DNA from: Arenimonas donghaensis DSM 18148 = HO3-R19
GTDB lineage: Bacteria > Pseudomonadota > Gammaproteobacteria > Xanthomonadales > Xanthomonadaceae
Reading direction: 5' to 3'
Length of the DNA stretch: 64,000 nucleotides
Assembly: GCF_000743535.1 (NCBI RefSeq)
Contig: NZ_AVCJ01000023.1
Coordinates: 1 to 64,000, forward strand
A model generated the notes under the pieces. It worked only from the letters and a program-made list of their open reading frames with translations, had not been told where the DNA came from and did not search any database. Made by a program: the position numbers and the translations under genes. Below, piece after piece: positions 62,698 to 64,000 of the stretch. Position 1 is the stretch's first letter. Each line of letters begins with the position of its first letter.

Positions 62698-64000
62698 ATG
62701 AAGCTTGAAAAGATAGGACTGTCGGTCCTGATCGCCTTCGCGTTCACCGCGACGGCATCGGCGAACACGGCCAGTGTCGAATCCGAAATGGCTGCCAAGC
62801 GCGCCGCGCTGGCGGCGAACGCCGGCGTCCGCACCAAGCAGGCCGAGCGCCCGGGGATTCCCGTGGCCGGCCGCAGCGTCGAGGAGCTCCGCCAGGAAGC
62901 CTCCCTGCTCCGGAGCACGCAGAAGGCAGCGCGTGCGCCCGACCGTCTGAAGAACATCGTGCTCTACAGCGGCGACACCACGGGTGCGCCGACCTGGAAC
63001 CGTCCCAACAGCCTCGTAAGTCTTTCCGGCGTCGGCACCGCGACGCCCTACGTCGTTAACACGGTGACGGTTTCGGCCAACGACAGCTGCGACGTCCTGA
63101 GTATCCAGCCCGGCTGGGACGGCTACCTTCATGTCTACGAGAACGGCTTTGATCCCCTGGACCAGCTGACCAACCTCATCGACCTGAACGACGACTTCCC
63201 CTTCGTCGGCCAATCGGGTTTCACGGGCCTGGCGCTCAACGCCGGCTCGACCTACTACTTCATCACCAGCGGCTTCAGCAACGGTGACTTCGGCGCCTTC
63301 GACACCACCATCGACTGCCCCGTGGCTACGGTCACGGTCACCGGTGGTTCCTTGATCGGTGTCACGCTGGACAATCCGGCCAGCAACGACCCGGTCCTGG
63401 TGGCCAACGAGCTGATCATCCCGCCGGGCCGCACCATTCCCAATACCGGTGCGCTCAACATCAACACCCAGATCGACTATTCGTTCTCGCCGGGCGAGGT
63501 GCGCTACGCGCGCTTCCACTGCCCGGGCCTGGAATTCGAGCCGGGCGCGACGGTCACCTATTCCGGTGATCCGTCCAATACGATCGGCGCGGTCAACGGC
63601 ATCGGCACGGACGCGATTTACTTCTCGATCACCGCCGGTGCGACCCCGGTGGTCGCGGACGACTCGCTTACCGTTGATGGCGACCGCACGCTCACCAGCA
63701 AGGCCCCGATCGACTGCAGCTACGGCCTGTACGACTTCCCGTCGCAGGCGCAGGCGGGCGGCGCGACCGGCCGCGTGGCCACGACCTCGGGTGCCTACGT
63801 GCGCTTCGGGGAAAGCACCGCGCTGCGGGTGGACAACTTCAACGAAGCCATCGCCGACGTGGAATCGCCGGATCCGGCCTACCACTTGTTCGTGACCGCG
63901 CCGGGCACGACCGCCTTCGGGGGTGAAACCAGCCAGATCGGCGAGTTCAGCGTCGGCACGGTGAACACCATCAACGGTACGCCGCAGCCGATCACGGTGA
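62698..64000 (+). CDS. Secreted beta-rich protein of unknown function (paralogue 2, 3' end cut by window)
   Basis: The ATG at 62698 follows GGGGGAA and begins a signal peptide (MKLEKIGLSVLIAFAFTATASA). The frame stays open to the window edge, giving 434 visible residues. After a helical propeptide-like segment comes a domain resembling bacterial pre-peptidase (PPC-like) folds (WDGYLHVYENGFDPLDQL, LNAGSTYYFITSG). Then comes the block shared with paralogue 1 from about residue 220 onward. The nucleotide sequences of the shared block differ mostly at third positions, so the duplication is old and the protein is under selection. Confidence 0.8.
   Translation, partial: MKLEKIGLSVLIAFAFTATASANTASVESEMAAKRAALAANAGVRTKQAERPGIPVAGRSVEELRQEASLLRSTQKAARAPDRLKNIVLYSGDTTGAPTWNRPNSLVSLSGVGTATPYVVNTVTVSANDSCDVLSIQPGWDGYLHVYENGFDPLDQLTNLIDLNDDFPFVGQSGFTGLALNAGSTYYFITSGFSNGDFGAFDTTIDCPVATVTVTGGSLIGVTLDNPASNDPVLVANELIIPPGRTIPNTGALNINTQIDYSFSPGEVRYARFHCPGLEFEPGATVTYSGDPSNTIGAVNGIGTDAIYFSITAGATPVVADDSLTVDGDRTLTSKAPIDCSYGLYDFPSQAQAGGATGRVATTSGAYVRFGESTALRVDNFNEAIADVESPDPAYHLFVTAPGTTAFGGETSQIGEFSVGTVNTINGTPQPITV

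Overview
The window is about 64 kb of uniformly GC-rich, densely coded bacterial chromosome with no intergenic gap over 300 bp. Gene order at the left end (mnmE-yidC-rnpA-rpmH reading left, dnaA-dnaN-recF-gyrB reading right, with DnaA boxes between) marks the chromosomal replication origin of a gammaproteobacterium. A tonB-exbB-exbD-exbD cluster near pdxJ, many GGDEF proteins and a class I Fbp next to envelope genes point to the Lysobacterales/Xanthomonadales. I did not identify the species. No rRNA, tRNA, CRISPR array, prophage or insertion sequence was recognised.

Layout. 1-4.6 kb: lipoprotein (cut by the window edge), mnmE, yidC, rnpA, rpmH, all leftward. 4.7-11.3 kb: dnaA, oriC-like spacer, dnaN, recF, gyrB. 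11.3-14.8 kb: CPBP protease-like membrane protein and a UUP1/ATP-grasp pair. 15-20 kb: TPR protein, TonB/ExbB and three ExbD proteins, then inverted pdxJ. 20.1-23 kb: large propeller-GGDEF sensor. 23-26.8 kb leftward: GlsB-like protein, small membrane protein, cardiolipin synthase, 2OG-Fe(II) oxygenase, fbp. 26.9-32.2 kb: DUF4010 membrane protein, a LuxR-type two-component pair, DUF2306-like protein, phhA and a divergent Lrp regulator. 32.2-37 kb leftward: M28 peptidase, GGDEF protein, rhomboid protease, and TerC/Alx behind a yybP-ykoY riboswitch. 37.2-42.1 kb rightward: GGDEF protein, RlmI-like methyltransferase, MFS transporter, folE, coiled-coil protein. 42.2-51.5 kb is an envelope block: BlaI-like repressor, M56 metallopeptidase with six 34-residue IGSDYE repeats, OmpA-type lipoprotein, and an 1858-residue alpha-2-macroglobulin-like protein. 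51.6-55.1 kb: giant indolepyruvate ferredoxin oxidoreductase with a REP-like palindrome inside its reading frame. 55.2-60.5 kb: a GGDEF protein divergent from a REC-EAL regulator and a hybrid histidine kinase. 60.6-64 kb: two tandem secreted paralogues of unknown function, the second cut by the window edge.

How it fits together. The left third is housekeeping: replication, membrane insertion, tRNA modification and energised outer-membrane uptake. The right two thirds are dominated by envelope maintenance and c-di-GMP signalling (four GGDEF proteins and one EAL protein). The clearest regulatory DNA is the Mn-type riboswitch before terC, an 11-bp-arm palindrome between phhA and its Lrp regulator, a palindrome before the BlaI/M56 pair, and a near-consensus CRP/Clp site before the last secreted protein. 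The least explained elements are the solenoid-bearing M56 protein, the TonB-box-like segment in the macroglobulin, the in-frame REP and the secreted paralogue pair.
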